Made by a program: the position numbers and the translations under genes. A DNA stretch of 64,000 bases from JAXMBX01 sp046349635. Lineage in GTDB: Bacteria > Planctomycetota > Planctomycetia > Planctomycetales > Planctomycetaceae. A model generated the notes under the pieces. The model was not told the origin of the DNA, ran no database searches, and saw nothing but the letters and a program-made list of their open reading frames with translations. How positions within the stretch are numbered: the first letter of the stretch is position 1; each line of letters starts with the position of its first letter. The DNA lies in assembly GCA_046349635.1 (NCBI GenBank), contig JAXMBX010000012.1, positions 36,935 to 100,934 of the forward strand. Direction: 5' to 3'. Shown one piece after another: positions 48,884 to 58,591 of the stretch.

Positions 48884-48983
48884 GGTCTCCTCCCTCTGGT
48901 TCCACGATACATCTCTGATCCTGTCTAAGGTAGAGTGAAGGACAATCCTGGCAACTGAATCCCTTTTGAAGGCAGAAGAATCG

Positions 48984-49343
48984 ATGACGGAGAGTGCGAA
49001 AGGGCTGCTGTTTTCTAAAGACCTGATGTTTATCAGTCGGATGACCGGGACTGCATCCCAACTGGGAAAACAGGTGGACGTCGCGGGACAGTGGGAAGAC
49101 CTTTTGCAGCGTGCAGGGGAAGGATCCTTTGGTTGTCTGTTTCTGGATCTTTCGATTTCGGGTCTCGATCTGCCCGAGATTGTGAGCCGGATGCGCGATC
49201 TCGGGATTAAGACCGTCGCCTTTGGCGCTCATGTGCAGACCGAGCAGTTGGCCGCGGCGGAAGCAGCCGGGTGCGATGAGGTGCATCCCCGCAGCCGGTT
49301 CTCCGCCCAACTGCCGCAGATTCTGGCTCGTTGTCTCGGATGA
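48984..49343 (+). CDS. Receiver-like hypothetical protein
   Basis: From ATG 48984 (MTESAKGLLFSKDL) the product is about 119 residues. The alternating beta-alpha pattern LLFSKDLMFIS, GCLFLDLSISGLD, IKTVAFGAHVQTE, and AAGCDEVHPRSRF resembles a response-regulator receiver, but the phospho-acceptor aspartate is at a poor position (FLDLSISG) and the acidic pair is missing. It is probably a pseudo-receiver. It stands alone between divergent and convergent neighbours. Confidence 0.55.
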   Translation: MTESAKGLLFSKDLMFISRMTGTASQLGKQVDVAGQWEDLLQRAGEGSFGCLFLDLSISGLDLPEIVSRMRDLGIKTVAFGAHVQTEQLAAAEAAGCDEVHPRSRFSAQLPQILARCLG

Positions 49344-49409
49344 AAAGACTTTTGCAAACCTGAAAACAGTTTGTTCTCTTTCCTGGTTTTTGATTTGGCG
49401 GAGAATACC

Positions 49410-50048
49410 ATGCGATTCACGTCCAGAAGAATCTGGCTCAGCGGGATTCTGTTCAGCTTTGCAGCGTTCTTTGCCAATGCTGAAGAACAGATTCTCTTCG
49501 AGGATAATTTCAATCAGAAGCTTTCCGACAAGTGGCAGGTTGTGGGGTTGAAGCCGGAGGATTATCGCGTTCGAAATGGTGCTCTGGAATTGCGGGTTCA
49601 ACCGGGTGCGGAGAAGAAAGATACTCCGATGCTGAAGGTCATTCTGCCATTCGATTCCGATGGAGTGACCGCTTCGGTTGAGATTTCCGTGGTCGATGAA
49701 TTCACGTCAGAAGCCGAATTTGCAGGGATGGGGCTTGTCGATGAAAGCGGGCCGGAATTCACAGTTCGCAAGGCTCGAATTGACAAACGACTGTTGTTCA
49801 AGCCGGGCGAATACGAATTCCAGGGCAAGCCGGGAGAAGAAGGGGATGTCGACAAATATAGCGTGAGATATTTCCCTGCGACCAAAGATGCCGGAGCGCT
49901 CAGAATTCTTGTGAATCACGAGATGGCATTCTTTCAGGTTGGTCCCTCTGCGGAAAAGCGCTATTTGAACCTGTTTCATTCCGCGATTCGAAACAATTGC
50001 AGAGAGCGGGGCTTTTTTGCGCAGCACGCAGCAGGGAGCAGCTGGTAA
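49410..50048 (+). CDS. Exported LamG/DUF1080-like beta-sandwich protein
   Basis: From ATG 49410 (MRFTSRRIWLSGILFSFAAF) there is a signal peptide ending FANA, then a jelly-roll-like domain with EDNFNQKLSDKWQVVGLKPE, VEISVVDEFTSEAEFAGMGL, and RRYFPATKD-type strands. It resembles the sugar-binding beta-sandwich seen in other planctomycete exported proteins. The C-terminus after about residue 192 (CRERGFFAQHAAGSSW) is probably out of frame, as an alternative frame with a more regular ending exists. No catalytic residues are apparent. Confidence 0.55.
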   Translation: MRFTSRRIWLSGILFSFAAFFANAEEQILFEDNFNQKLSDKWQVVGLKPEDYRVRNGALELRVQPGAEKKDTPMLKVILPFDSDGVTASVEISVVDEFTSEAEFAGMGLVDESGPEFTVRKARIDKRLLFKPGEYEFQGKPGEEGDVDKYSVRYFPATKDAGALRILVNHEMAFFQVGPSAEKRYLNLFHSAIRNNCRERGFFAQHAAGSSW

Positions 50049-50101
50049 TGCGTGCACTGGGTAGTTCCGTGACCTTCAAAGTCACGCGCGGTGGCAGGCA
50101 T

Positions 50102-51125
50102 CACGAGAGCATTCCTGAAGCCACGAGCAGCAGCTCCATTGCTGCACCTGCAGGTCGTGCTGCGTTGTAGTCGGAGTCTTCTCGCCGCGAACGACAGCGA
50201 CAAACTCGCGCAGGTCCCGGATCTGCAGCACTGCGGCCGGCAGGTCATGCCGCGTCCAGGCCGTCGAATTCTGCTCAAAGACCTCAATCGGTTGCGTCGG
50301 CTGGTTGGCCAGGTGTCCGCTCCCTAAATTCGGAATGACACACCCTCCCGTCGTTCCAAACACTTCAAACCGGCGCATATCGGGGACGAACTCCAGCGCC
50401 GTCACTTCGACGATCCCCACAGCCCGTTCGAATTCGAACATCGCGACTCCGTTATCGATGAACTCTCCCGGCTCCGCATGATGATGTCGCTGCAGGGGAA
50501 TGATTTTTCGGGCGGGGCCCAGGATGTGATACATCATGTCGATCATGTGCCCCCCCATTTCGAAGAAGATTCCCCCGGCGTACTCCCCGAGGTCTTCCAC
50601 GAAACTTTCATACAATCGGAGGTCTTTGGGCATTCTGGCCCGGAAGAGGTAGATATCTCCGAACCGTTCATCCCGGGTGAGGCGGAACATCTCCTGGACA
50701 GCCGACATGTACCGGAACAGATACAGCATCTGAACGTGCAGATTCTTGGCGCGGGCTTTCGAGAGGAGAGCTTCGAAATCCGGCAGACTAACCCCGGCCG
50801 GTTTTTCCAGCAGGACCGGTAATCCGGCGTCGACAGCGAGATTCGCCCCTTCGATGTTTTCCGAGACCCTTCCCTCGACAATCACTCCGTCCAGGGGTTG
50901 GGCGAGCAATTCTTTCGCGGTGCCATAGGTCGGCAGGTCCGGGAGGAATTCACTCCAGGCCTGTTTCTGCCGGGATAAAAGTTGCGAATCCGAGTCCCAG
51001 CATCCCACCAGTTGAAATTCCTGCGGATGCAGTCCGATCTGTCGGACAATTCCCGTCGCGTGGGGGTGCCAGACCCCCAGCATCGCGAACCGGAACGGGG
51101 GCTGGGAAGTTGCAGTTTGAGCCAT
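50102..51125 (-). CDS. Gfo/Idh/MocA-family oxidoreductase, cytoplasmic (one frameshift)
   Basis: The 340-residue protein has FAMLGVWHPHATGIVRQIG at the NAD-binding fold, VIVEGRVSENIEGANLAVDA, VLLEKPAGVSL (the conserved EKP) and GIFFEMGGHMIDMMYHILGP. There is no signal peptide, unlike the Tat-exported copy at 36240. The end is shifted near 50145: the natural tail is MELLLVASGMLS, giving a stop at 50102, whereas the uninterrupted frame runs on to 50082. Substrate is unknown. It is divergent from the large TPR/FG-GAP gene. Confidence 0.82.
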
Positions 51126-51239
51126 AGGGGGATGTCAACGAAAAGTGAGACTCTCCAACGCGGCGAACGGTTAACGCGTATGGGGAGGGGGAAGAGCCGA
51201 AAGGTCGGAGCATCGCATCGAATTTGACATTCTCTCTCG

Positions 51240-51269
51240 TTGCACGCTCCTGACTGCTGGCACTATGAT
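51240..51269 (+). promoter_or_regulatory. Promoter candidate for the TPR/FG-GAP gene
   Basis: TTGCAC (51240-51245) and TATGAT (51264-51269) are separated by 18 bases, about 88 bases before the ATG at 51357. The -10 element is good, the -35 fair. Confidence 0.35.
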
Positions 51270-51356
51270 AACCTGTTTACCTCAATTTACGGATTCACAA
51301 TCGCCCGCCACGTCGCGGGATCTCATCACATTTTCATCGAACGCGAGTAGAGCATT

Positions 51357-54300
51357 ATGTCTCAAGGGGATCTGCCTGCACAGCCGTCAGCGGACAAGAA
51401 GTTCATGCAGGTGTTACTTCGGGCCGGAATCGTTGTGGCCATTCTGGCGGGCATCGGCCTGTACGTGTACCGGGACCGGAATCAGGTGCCCCTTCGCACG
51501 GAACTGGCTCGAGGTGAGCAGGCCCTCGTCGTTAATGACCTGAAGACTGCCGACCAGGTCGCGGCCATCGCCCGTCGCCGGGCACCCAATGCGCCGGAAA
51601 CCCTCGTCTACCTGGGGCAGGTCGAGATGCGGAAGGGAAAATATGATGAGGCCCTGGCCTACCTGCGGAAAGTCCCCGATGGAACACCGGATACCGTCTC
51701 CGCACGTGGTGTCGAAGCCCGGATCACCATGATCCATTCACGCGACTTCCTGAAATCGGAAAAGCTGTATCAGGAAGCCATCGCCATGGATCCCGACAAT
51801 GACTACGCGCTGGAAAACTATGGTTCCCTGCTTCTCGCCACGGCCCGGGTTCCCGAGTTCCAGAAAAACGAACTGGCCCTCCTGAAATACGGTCACCCCT
51901 CGATCCAGAGACTGGTGATGATCAACATGGCGGATGTCTTGTCGACGGATGCCAAGCTGATGCAGGCCGCCCTGCAGAAATTCCCCCAGGATTACACCGC
52001 CCATGCCGCGATCGGGGACTGGATGATCCGCAGGAATAGCCTGGATGAGGCGGTCAAGTCCCTGCGCGAAGCCGTCAAATTGAATCCGGAACTCATGGAC
52101 GCCCAGGCAAACCTGGGGCAGGCCCTGATGTTCAAGCGGGATGACGTGGCCTTCGTCGAGTGGAACCGCCTGCTGCCGGCCAGCGCGAATCAACATCCCA
52201 AAGTCTGGACCGTGCGCGGAGACTGGGCGCTGGCACATGGACAGACGGAGGCCGCCGCTCGCTGTTATTGGGAATCGCTCAAACTGGAAGGGGCTCAAAT
52301 CAAGCCCGCGTATCTCCTCGGTAACATCCTGTTTTCCAGCCAGCAATCGGAAGGAAAGGTCCAGAAAAAAGAACTGATCACGCTGGCATTGTCGTTGCTC
52401 AAACTGGCGTACCAGTTGCACGATTATTCGACCGCCATCCGGGAACAGGCCGGCAAGTTGACGAAAGATTCCGATCTCAAGGAGTTTCAGGCGTTCGCGG
52501 GCCAGGCCCGCTCCATAGGACTCTTACTGGAGGCACTCGCCTGGCTGGAAATTGACCATTTTGCCGGTGACACGAGCAAGGAAACGGGGGAAGTCTACAA
52601 GGAAGTGAAAACGGCGCTCGGTTCCGCCCCTCTGATCAGGCTCCATCCCAGCAAGAACCCCGCCTTGCAGACCGATCTTTCCTCCTACCCGCTGCCGGAC
52701 ATGACGATCCCCGCCAAACAACCTCCCCAGGGAGAGGCTTCCTCCAGTTCTATCTCCTTCGAAGATCAGGCGGACACTACAGGGATCAAATTTCAGTACT
52801 TCAACGGCGGAGATCCCAAGGAGCGCGGACCGGGACGCCTCTCTGAAATGCTGGGAGGCGGAATTGCCGTGCTCGATTACGATCAGGATGGACTTCCCGA
52901 CCTCTATCTCACTCAAGGCTGCGCCTGGCCCGTCGAATCCGGACAGACCCAATATCTCGATCGTCTCTATCGGAACCGAGGGGATGGTCAGTTCGAGGAC
53001 GTGACCGCCCAAGCCGGACTGGTCGAAGACCGATTCAGCCAGGGAGTCAGCGCGGGGGACTTTAACAACGATGGTTTCCCCGACTTGTACGTGGCGAACA
53101 TTGGACGCAACCGGCTGTTCCTTAACAATGGCGACGGAACATTCTCGGACGTCTCTGCCTCCTCCGGAACGCTTGCCGGAGATTTTTGGACGACAAGTTG
53201 CGCCATCGCCGACGTGAATGGTGATCATCTGCCGGATCTCTACTCCGCGAACTTTCTCGCGAATGACGCCTTGAAGGTGGATTGTCGCAAAGGAAAACCG
53301 GAAGAACGGGTCACGACCTGCCTGACTTCCGCCTATCGACCTGCGCAGGACCAGGTGTATCTGAACCTGGGACGTGGAAATTTCCGCGATGTCACGAAAT
53401 CTCTTGAACTCGACAGTTCGGACGGGCGCGGAACGGGCCTGCTCGTCGGAGATTTGGACGGCACCGGACGCATGGCAGTCATGGTGGGGCAAGAAGCGGG
53501 GAAAAACGCCTGCTATGTGAATATCACCAAGCCCGGACAACCTCCCAAGATCACCGATCGGGCCTGGATGATGGGAATTGCCCTTTCCTCTGCCGGCTTT
53601 CCTCCTGCCCCGTTCGGAATCGCGGGGGGGGATGTCAATGACGATGGGAAATTGGACCTCATGACGACCAATCGCATCGGGCAGATGACGACCCTTTATA
53701 TGAATCAGTCGGGACCCAATTTTCAGGACGCCACTCTCCCCTCTCTGTTGCGCGATCCCACGTTCCGAATGAACGGATTCGGCGCGCAACTTCTCGATGC
53801 CGATCTGGATTCGCATCTGGATCTGGTTCAGACCAATGGGGACACGACAGTTTCGACAGATCCCGAAGTGGGGTACGAACTCCCTCCGTTGGCCTTCCGA
53901 AATCTGGGTCAGGGACGGTTTCAACAACTCAAGCCGGAAGCCCTGGGGAAGTATTTCCAGGGTAAGTATCTTGGACGGAGCTTAGCCCGCATCGACTGGA
54001 ATCAGGATGGCCTCGAAGATGTGGTCATCTCCCACCTCGACAAACCGGTCGCTCTGTTAACCAACACCACGAAAGAACATGGCAACTTTCTCAAGATTCA
54101 ACTTCGGGGTGTCACTTCTCCCCGCGATCCGATCGGCGCGAAAGTGCAGCTCAAAATCGGCGATCGGACCGTCGTCGGGCAGTTGCTGGCCGGGGATGGT
54201 TTCCAGGCGTCCAATGAGCATGTCCTGAATTTTGGTCTCGGAAAGGCGACCCAGGCGGACGAAATCACCATCCGCTGGCCTTCCGGAAAAGAGCAGAAAC

Positions 54301-54380
54301 TCGGGAAGGTGGACGCAAATCGTTCGATCCTGGTGGTTGAGGATAAGGAAACCCCGGTCCTGCTCTGGAAAAAGGGGTGA
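51357..54380 (+). CDS. TPR + FG-GAP (VCBS) + ASPIC/UnbV exported protein
   Basis: The 1007-residue protein has an N-terminal membrane anchor (residues ~19-42, VLLRAGIVVAILAGIGLYVY), then TPR-like repeats (residues ~45-350, such as APETLVYLGQVEMRKGKYDE and LDEAVKSLREAVKLNPELMD). From about residue 470 comes a beta-propeller with FG-GAP/VCBS motifs: VLDYDQDGLPDLYLTQG, AGDFNNDGFPDLYVANIG, ADVNGDHLPDLYSANF and GGDVNDDGKLDLMTTNR, with Asp-rich calcium loops. The C-terminal ASPIC/UnbV domain has GAKVQLKIGDRTVVGQLLAG and ITIRWPSGKEQKLG. This architecture (CRTAC1-like) is common in planctomycetes. It is intact. Function unknown; a surface adhesion or assembly role is inferred. Confidence 0.9.
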   Translation: MSQGDLPAQPSADKKFMQVLLRAGIVVAILAGIGLYVYRDRNQVPLRTELARGEQALVVNDLKTADQVAAIARRRAPNAPETLVYLGQVEMRKGKYDEALAYLRKVPDGTPDTVSARGVEARITMIHSRDFLKSEKLYQEAIAMDPDNDYALENYGSLLLATARVPEFQKNELALLKYGHPSIQRLVMINMADVLSTDAKLMQAALQKFPQDYTAHAAIGDWMIRRNSLDEAVKSLREAVKLNPELMDAQANLGQALMFKRDDVAFVEWNRLLPASANQHPKVWTVRGDWALAHGQTEAAARCYWESLKLEGAQIKPAYLLGNILFSSQQSEGKVQKKELITLALSLLKLAYQLHDYSTAIREQAGKLTKDSDLKEFQAFAGQARSIGLLLEALAWLEIDHFAGDTSKETGEVYKEVKTALGSAPLIRLHPSKNPALQTDLSSYPLPDMTIPAKQPPQGEASSSSISFEDQADTTGIKFQYFNGGDPKERGPGRLSEMLGGGIAVLDYDQDGLPDLYLTQGCAWPVESGQTQYLDRLYRNRGDGQFEDVTAQAGLVEDRFSQGVSAGDFNNDGFPDLYVANIGRNRLFLNNGDGTFSDVSASSGTLAGDFWTTSCAIADVNGDHLPDLYSANFLANDALKVDCRKGKPEERVTTCLTSAYRPAQDQVYLNLGRGNFRDVTKSLELDSSDGRGTGLLVGDLDGTGRMAVMVGQEAGKNACYVNITKPGQPPKITDRAWMMGIALSSAGFPPAPFGIAGGDVNDDGKLDLMTTNRIGQMTTLYMNQSGPNFQDATLPSLLRDPTFRMNGFGAQLLDADLDSHLDLVQTNGDTTVSTDPEVGYELPPLAFRNLGQGRFQQLKPEALGKYFQGKYLGRSLARIDWNQDGLEDVVISHLDKPVALLTNTTKEHGNFLKIQLRGVTSPRDPIGAKVQLKIGDRTVVGQLLAGDGFQASNEHVLNFGLGKATQADEITIRWPSGKEQKLGKVDANRSILVVEDKETPVLLWKKG

Positions 54381-54429
54381 TTTAGAGGGAGTTTTGGCGG
54401 AGATTACCGAGCTTCTAACCCCTTTTTCA

Positions 54430-54469
54430 GGGACGGTTTGCGACCTTTTCCTAGCATGGCAACCGTCCC
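54430..54469. terminator. Hairpin downstream of the TPR/FG-GAP gene
   Basis: GGGACGGTT pairs with AACCGTCCC across a 22-base loop, 50 bases after the stop. It has no T-run, so termination is only possible, not proven. Confidence 0.4.
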
Positions 54470-54504
54470 ACTTGGAATGATCAGCCGGATGGCGTAAAAT
54501 ATTT

Positions 54505-54533
54505 TTGACAGCGAGATATGTCGAAAATACTTA
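54505..54533 (+). promoter_or_regulatory. Promoter candidate for sufU
   Basis: TTGACA (54505-54510) is followed after 17 bases by TACTTA (54528-54533), 33 bases before the ATG at 54566. The -35 is perfect, the -10 is weak. Confidence 0.4.
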
Positions 54534-54565
54534 AGAGGATCCTGAACCCATTCGGTGAATAGGCC

Positions 54566-54967
54566 ATGCCGGTGATTGAAGACCTGTATCGCGAACATAT
54601 TCTGGAACACTACGAATGCCCTTATCACAAAGGCCATTTGGAGTGTCCCACGTGTGCGCACGAAGACAAAAACCCCCTGTGCGGAGACGTGATCCACCTG
54701 GAATTGCAGGTGGATGACAAGGACCGCATCAAGCAGGCCTATTTCGACGGCCAGGGATGTGCCATCAGCCAGGCGGCCGCCTCGATCCTCTGCGAGCAAA
54801 TTGAGGGGAAGACGGTCGAGGAACTGCGGGACATGCAGGCCGGGGATATGTTGAAGTTGCTGCAGGTTCCGTTGACCGCCTCGCGGCAGAAGTGTGGCCT
54901 GTTGTGCTTCAAAGTCCTGAAGACGATGCTGTATGCGCAGGACGAAAAGCCCGCCCCCAAAGGTTAA
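54566..54967 (+). CDS. sufU: SufU-type iron-sulfur scaffold/zinc transfer protein
   Basis: SufU receives sulfur from SufS during Fe-S cluster assembly. The 133-residue protein has the conserved cysteines C39 (PLCGD), C65 (GCAIS) and C110 (QKCG), with D41 next to the first, the usual zinc site. The N-terminal LYREHILEHYECPYHKG is typical. It lies 75 bases upstream of sufS's preferred start on the same strand. sufB, sufC and sufD are not in the window, so the main SUF machinery must be elsewhere. Confidence 0.92.
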   Translation: MPVIEDLYREHILEHYECPYHKGHLECPTCAHEDKNPLCGDVIHLELQVDDKDRIKQAYFDGQGCAISQAAASILCEQIEGKTVEELRDMQAGDMLKLLQVPLTASRQKCGLLCFKVLKTMLYAQDEKPAPKG

Positions 54968-55042
54968 TTCCGCCGGACACGGGTGAACCGTCGAGTTCGA
55001 GCCCTCCCCCGATCCGAAGCGTCAGAAATTGAAGTGGTTCCG

Positions 55043-56299
55043 ATGAAACCGCTGGAGAAATCCACCGTCCCATTTTCCGTCGAGGCGGTCCGCGAAGACT
55101 TTCCCATCCTGCATCAGGAAGTCACCGCAGGCGTTCCCCTGGTGTATCTCGATAGTGGCGCCACGGCCCAGAAGCCGAAATGCGTCATCGACCGCATCTC
55201 CTCCGTCTACGAGGAATCGTACGCCAACGTCCACCGCGGGATTCACATGCTCGGGGACCGCGTGACGGTCGCCCTCGAAGAATCCCGAGAGACCGTCCGC
55301 CAGTATCTGAATGCCAATACGCCCGAAGAGATCATCTTCACCTCCGGCACCACCGCTTCCATCAATCTGGTCGCCTATGGCTGGGGGAAGAAATTCCTCC
55401 GTCCCGGGGATGAGATCCTGCTCTCCGTGCAGGAACATCACGCGAATTTTGTCCCCTGGCAGCAGGTCGCAAGCTGGACCGGTGCCAAGCTCCGTTTCAT
55501 TCCCCTCACCGCAGATGGACGCCTGGATCTGACCGCCTTCCGGGGGATGCTCAGCGACAAGACCCGCCTGCTGGCCGTCACGGCGATGTCGAATGTTCTG
55601 GGGACCGCCAACCCCATCCGGGAACTGGCCGACGCCGTGCATCAAGTCGGCGGTTTGATCCTGGTCGATGCGGCCCAGAGCATCCCCCACGGCCCCGTGG
55701 ACGTTCAAAGCCCGGTCATCGATTTTCTCGCCTTTTCGGGACACAAGGTTTACGGTCCGTCCGGTATTGGTGTCCTGTATGGACGCCGCAAATTGCTGGA
55801 GGCGATGGACCCGTTTCTGTTCGGCGGAAACATGATCCGGGAAGTGTTCCTGGACCATTCCACCTGGGGGGATCTCCCTTCTAAATTCGAAGCGGGAACG
55901 CTGCCGATCGTCCCGGCCATTGCACTCGGAACGGCGTTGAACTACGTCGCCAGTCTGCCGGCGGAGGGATTGCACGCCCACGAGCACGAATTGACCCGTT
56001 ATGCGCTGGAGCGTCTGCAGACGGTTCCGGGTTTGAAGGTTCTCGGGCCGGCTTTGGAGCATCGCGGCCCGATCGTGAGCTTCACCGTGGATGGGCTCCA
56101 TCCGCACGACCTCGCGGAATTGCTCAATACGCGCGGCGTTGCGGTCCGCGCCGGGCACCACTGCACCATGCCTCTGCATCAGCACCTGGGGCTCACGGCG
56201 ACGACACGGGCCAGCTTCGGCCTGTACAATACCAACGCGGAAGTGGATGCCCTCGTTGAGGCCATCCAGCACGCCCGCCGTGTGTTCCGGCTGGCCTGA
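55043..56299 (+). CDS. sufS: SufS-type cysteine desulfurase
   Basis: SufS removes sulfur from cysteine using pyridoxal phosphate. From the ATG at 55043 (MKPLEKSTVPFSVEAVREDF) the 418-residue protein has VYLDSGATAQKPKCVIDRIS, IIFTSGTTASINLVAYGWG, EHHANFVPWQ, ILVDAAQSIPH, and the PLP lysine in AFSGHKVYGPSGIG. The active cysteine lies in RAGHHCTMPLHQHLGL. An alternative GTG at 54983 would add 20 residues; neither start has a strong ribosome site. It is paired with sufU. Confidence 0.93.
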   Translation: MKPLEKSTVPFSVEAVREDFPILHQEVTAGVPLVYLDSGATAQKPKCVIDRISSVYEESYANVHRGIHMLGDRVTVALEESRETVRQYLNANTPEEIIFTSGTTASINLVAYGWGKKFLRPGDEILLSVQEHHANFVPWQQVASWTGAKLRFIPLTADGRLDLTAFRGMLSDKTRLLAVTAMSNVLGTANPIRELADAVHQVGGLILVDAAQSIPHGPVDVQSPVIDFLAFSGHKVYGPSGIGVLYGRRKLLEAMDPFLFGGNMIREVFLDHSTWGDLPSKFEAGTLPIVPAIALGTALNYVASLPAEGLHAHEHELTRYALERLQTVPGLKVLGPALEHRGPIVSFTVDGLHPHDLAELLNTRGVAVRAGHHCTMPLHQHLGLTATTRASFGLYNTNAEVDALVEAIQHARRVFRLA

Positions 56300-56403
56300 G
56301 TCTTTCCGCGAAATGTCGCCGCATTGTCGAACTTCAGCCTGAATGGCTGTGTCGAAACGGTGTCTTTACACCAGCATTTTGGAAACAGGAAATACGAACG
56401 CAC

Positions 56404-57702
56404 ATGGGGACAGAGTCAGGATCAGTGGGGAAGAAACCCGTCATCTTCAGTCGTCGTCGGGAATGGGCGACCCGTCAGGCAATCAGCTTCCTGATGCAAC
56501 AGGGGATCGAAAATCCCCAGGTCCTGTCGCTGGCCGCGGGCTTTGTCGATCCGCAGACCCTCCCCGTTGAAGAGGTCCGACAGGCGGCCGAACAGGTTCT
56601 GGTCAGGTCGGTTCCGGCGGATTGCACTGCAGTATGGCACCACCGCAGGTTCCGAGATGCTTCATGGGACCTCACCCGTCACCTGGCCCACCTGGAACAC
56701 ACAACTGCGGAGGATTTGAAGCTTTCCCACGAAAGCCTGGTCCTGACCACAGGCTCGCAGCAGTTGCTCTCCCTGTTGTGCGAAGTGCTCCTCGATCCGG
56801 AGGACATCGTCCTCGTCGCCGCTCCGACTTACTTTGTATTTCTGGGAACGCTGAATGGCGTCGGGGCGCGCATCATTCCGATCCCGAGCGACCAGGACGG
56901 GATGCTCGTCGATCAACTGGAAAAGACCCTGGCCCAATTAGACGCACTGGGAGAACTCCCCCGCGTCAAACTGATCTACGTCGTCAGCTACTATGAAAAC
57001 CCGACGGGCATGTGTCTGGCAGCCGATCGTCGCCCGCGCGTCGTGGAACTCGCCAAGGCCTGGTCCAAAACGCATCGCATTCTGGTCCTGGAAGACGCCG
57101 CCTATCGCGAATTGCGGTATGACGGACCGGAATACCGCTCTCTCTGGAGCTACGACCAGGAGCGGGACACGGTGATCCTCGCACAGACCTTCTCCAAGAG
57201 TTTCTGCCCGGGGCTGAGGACTGGTTACGGCGTCGTCCCGCAGGATCTCGTCACTCCCCTCTCCGACCGGAAGGGGAACGAGGATTTCGGATCGGCCCAC
57301 CTCTCGCAATCCCTGCTGTCGCGCGTCATGCAGGCGGGACTGTACCCGGGGCACGTGGAAAACCTGCGGGCCGCCTATCGCCGGAAACGGGAGGCGATGC
57401 TGCAGGCGATCGACGAGCACTTCGCCGAGATTCCCGGCGTCACGTGGCTCCGTCCCAATGGCGGCCTCTACGTCTGGATGACATTGCCCGAGACCGTCGA
57501 AACCGGGTTCCACAGCGAGCTGTTCCGGATTGCGACCAAGCAGGAAAAAGTGATGTACGTCCCCGGCGAGTTGTTCTACGGCGGCCCCGAGCAGACGTGG
57601 CGCAAGTCGCAGATGCGGCTCAGTTTCGGTGTGCTGGACGAGGCCGGGCTCGCTGAGGGAATTCAGCGGCTGTCGCGCGCGGTCCGTCAGGTCATCTCCT
57701 GA
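56404..57702 (+). CDS. PLP-dependent aminotransferase class I/II (two compensating indels)
   Basis: The 432-residue protein has LTTGSQQLLSLLCEVLLDPE, VAAPTYFVFLGTLNGVGAR, VVSYYENPTGMC and the PLP lysine in AQTFSKSFCPGLRTGYG. It resembles the alpha-aminoadipate/2-oxo acid aminotransferase branch of fold type I. Residues ~68-92 (RSVPADCTAVWHHRRFRDA) are out of frame; the natural reading ALQYGTTAGSEML lies between about 56625 and 56672. Substrate is unknown. It follows sufS by 104 bases on the same strand, a chance neighbourhood or an operon. Confidence 0.78.
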   Translation: MGTESGSVGKKPVIFSRRREWATRQAISFLMQQGIENPQVLSLAAGFVDPQTLPVEEVRQAAEQVLVRSVPADCTAVWHHRRFRDASWDLTRHLAHLEHTTAEDLKLSHESLVLTTGSQQLLSLLCEVLLDPEDIVLVAAPTYFVFLGTLNGVGARIIPIPSDQDGMLVDQLEKTLAQLDALGELPRVKLIYVVSYYENPTGMCLAADRRPRVVELAKAWSKTHRILVLEDAAYRELRYDGPEYRSLWSYDQERDTVILAQTFSKSFCPGLRTGYGVVPQDLVTPLSDRKGNEDFGSAHLSQSLLSRVMQAGLYPGHVENLRAAYRRKREAMLQAIDEHFAEIPGVTWLRPNGGLYVWMTLPETVETGFHSELFRIATKQEKVMYVPGELFYGGPEQTWRKSQMRLSFGVLDEAGLAEGIQRLSRAVRQVIS

Positions 57703-57836
57703 GTCTTCTGAATGGAATGTAATTGACTCTAGGGATTATTCCCGGAATGACGATAGTGATGAGGAGGCGAATCGCTGCCCGAGGTGGCGATCCGTACGTG
57801 CTCACACTCGGGGGTCAATTCAGGGGAGATCGTGGG

Positions 57837-58517
57837 ATGGGCATCTGTGAGGGGTGTCATGCCGGTTGCTGCCGGTCCTTTGCCATTCCAGTGACCGGGG
57901 CCGATATCCTGCGCATCGAGCGGGATCTGGGACTGAACTTCTGGCAGTTCGGCTGCCGTTGGGCCGATCCGCAGGGGCAAATCGCCCAGAACTACGCGCC
58001 GCACTTCCACTTTGAAGATGAGCCGGAGACTCCGTTTACCATCTGCCTGATCCAGCGGGAAAGCAGCCTCTTTCCGGGGACGACCAGTTGCCAGTTCCTG
58101 CACGAGGATCCCCCGAATGAACTGCATCCGCTGGGCGTCGGAAGCTGCTCGATCTACGGTCAGCGTCCCGCCGCCTGCCGCGTCTTTCCGACGAAGTTCC
58201 ACCCCTCCCAGAACCTGGTCCAGATTGGAACCGTTCCGGAGCGTGGCCGGGAACTGAGCGTGGACCCGATTTATCAACTCTGTTCCCGATCCTGGACGGT
58301 TCAGGATGTCGATCCGCTGCAGAGTGCGCAGGATCTGGTCGTCGCCAAGTTTGAGATGGATTTCTTCCATCAGATCGCGCGGCAATGGAACCAGCAGCCG
58401 CTGCCGTGGGAACTCTTTCCGGACTTCCTGCGGATGGTCTATTCCGGCCGTGTCGTGCTGGCTGCGGACGCCGCTTCCGAATCCGAAAAAGCGATCTCCG
58501 AACGCCGCGCCGCCTGA
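57837..58517 (+). CDS. YkgJ-family cysteine-cluster protein, copy 3
   Basis: The 226-residue protein starts at ATG 57837 (MGICEGCHAGCCRSF), supported by AGGGGAG about nine bases upstream. Cysteine clusters: CEGCHAGCC at residues 4-12, then GCRWADPQG, TICLIQRE, GTTSCQFLHED, GVGSCSIYGQRPAACRVF and IYQLCSRSW. It is larger than copies 1 and 2 and keeps the YkgJ layout CxxCHxxCC. Metal or Fe-S binding is inferred. The upstream in-frame stretch from 57723 is rejected. Confidence 0.75.
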   Translation: MGICEGCHAGCCRSFAIPVTGADILRIERDLGLNFWQFGCRWADPQGQIAQNYAPHFHFEDEPETPFTICLIQRESSLFPGTTSCQFLHEDPPNELHPLGVGSCSIYGQRPAACRVFPTKFHPSQNLVQIGTVPERGRELSVDPIYQLCSRSWTVQDVDPLQSAQDLVVAKFEMDFFHQIARQWNQQPLPWELFPDFLRMVYSGRVVLAADAASESEKAISERRAA

Positions 58518-58591
58518 TGTTCCTTGTGCATGGTACAGGTGATTTAGTTACTTAATGCCTGCACACGCTCCAATGACCTGCTGATTTTGCG

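Noticed and set aside
52524..53927. 467-codon minus-strand open frame inside the TPR/FG-GAP gene
   Set aside because: The + strand frame is intact over 1007 codons with domain motifs; the minus frame shows none.
55022..56272. 416-codon minus-strand open frame across sufS
   Set aside because: sufS has the PLP lysine and active cysteine; the antisense frame is a by-product of GC-rich codon use.
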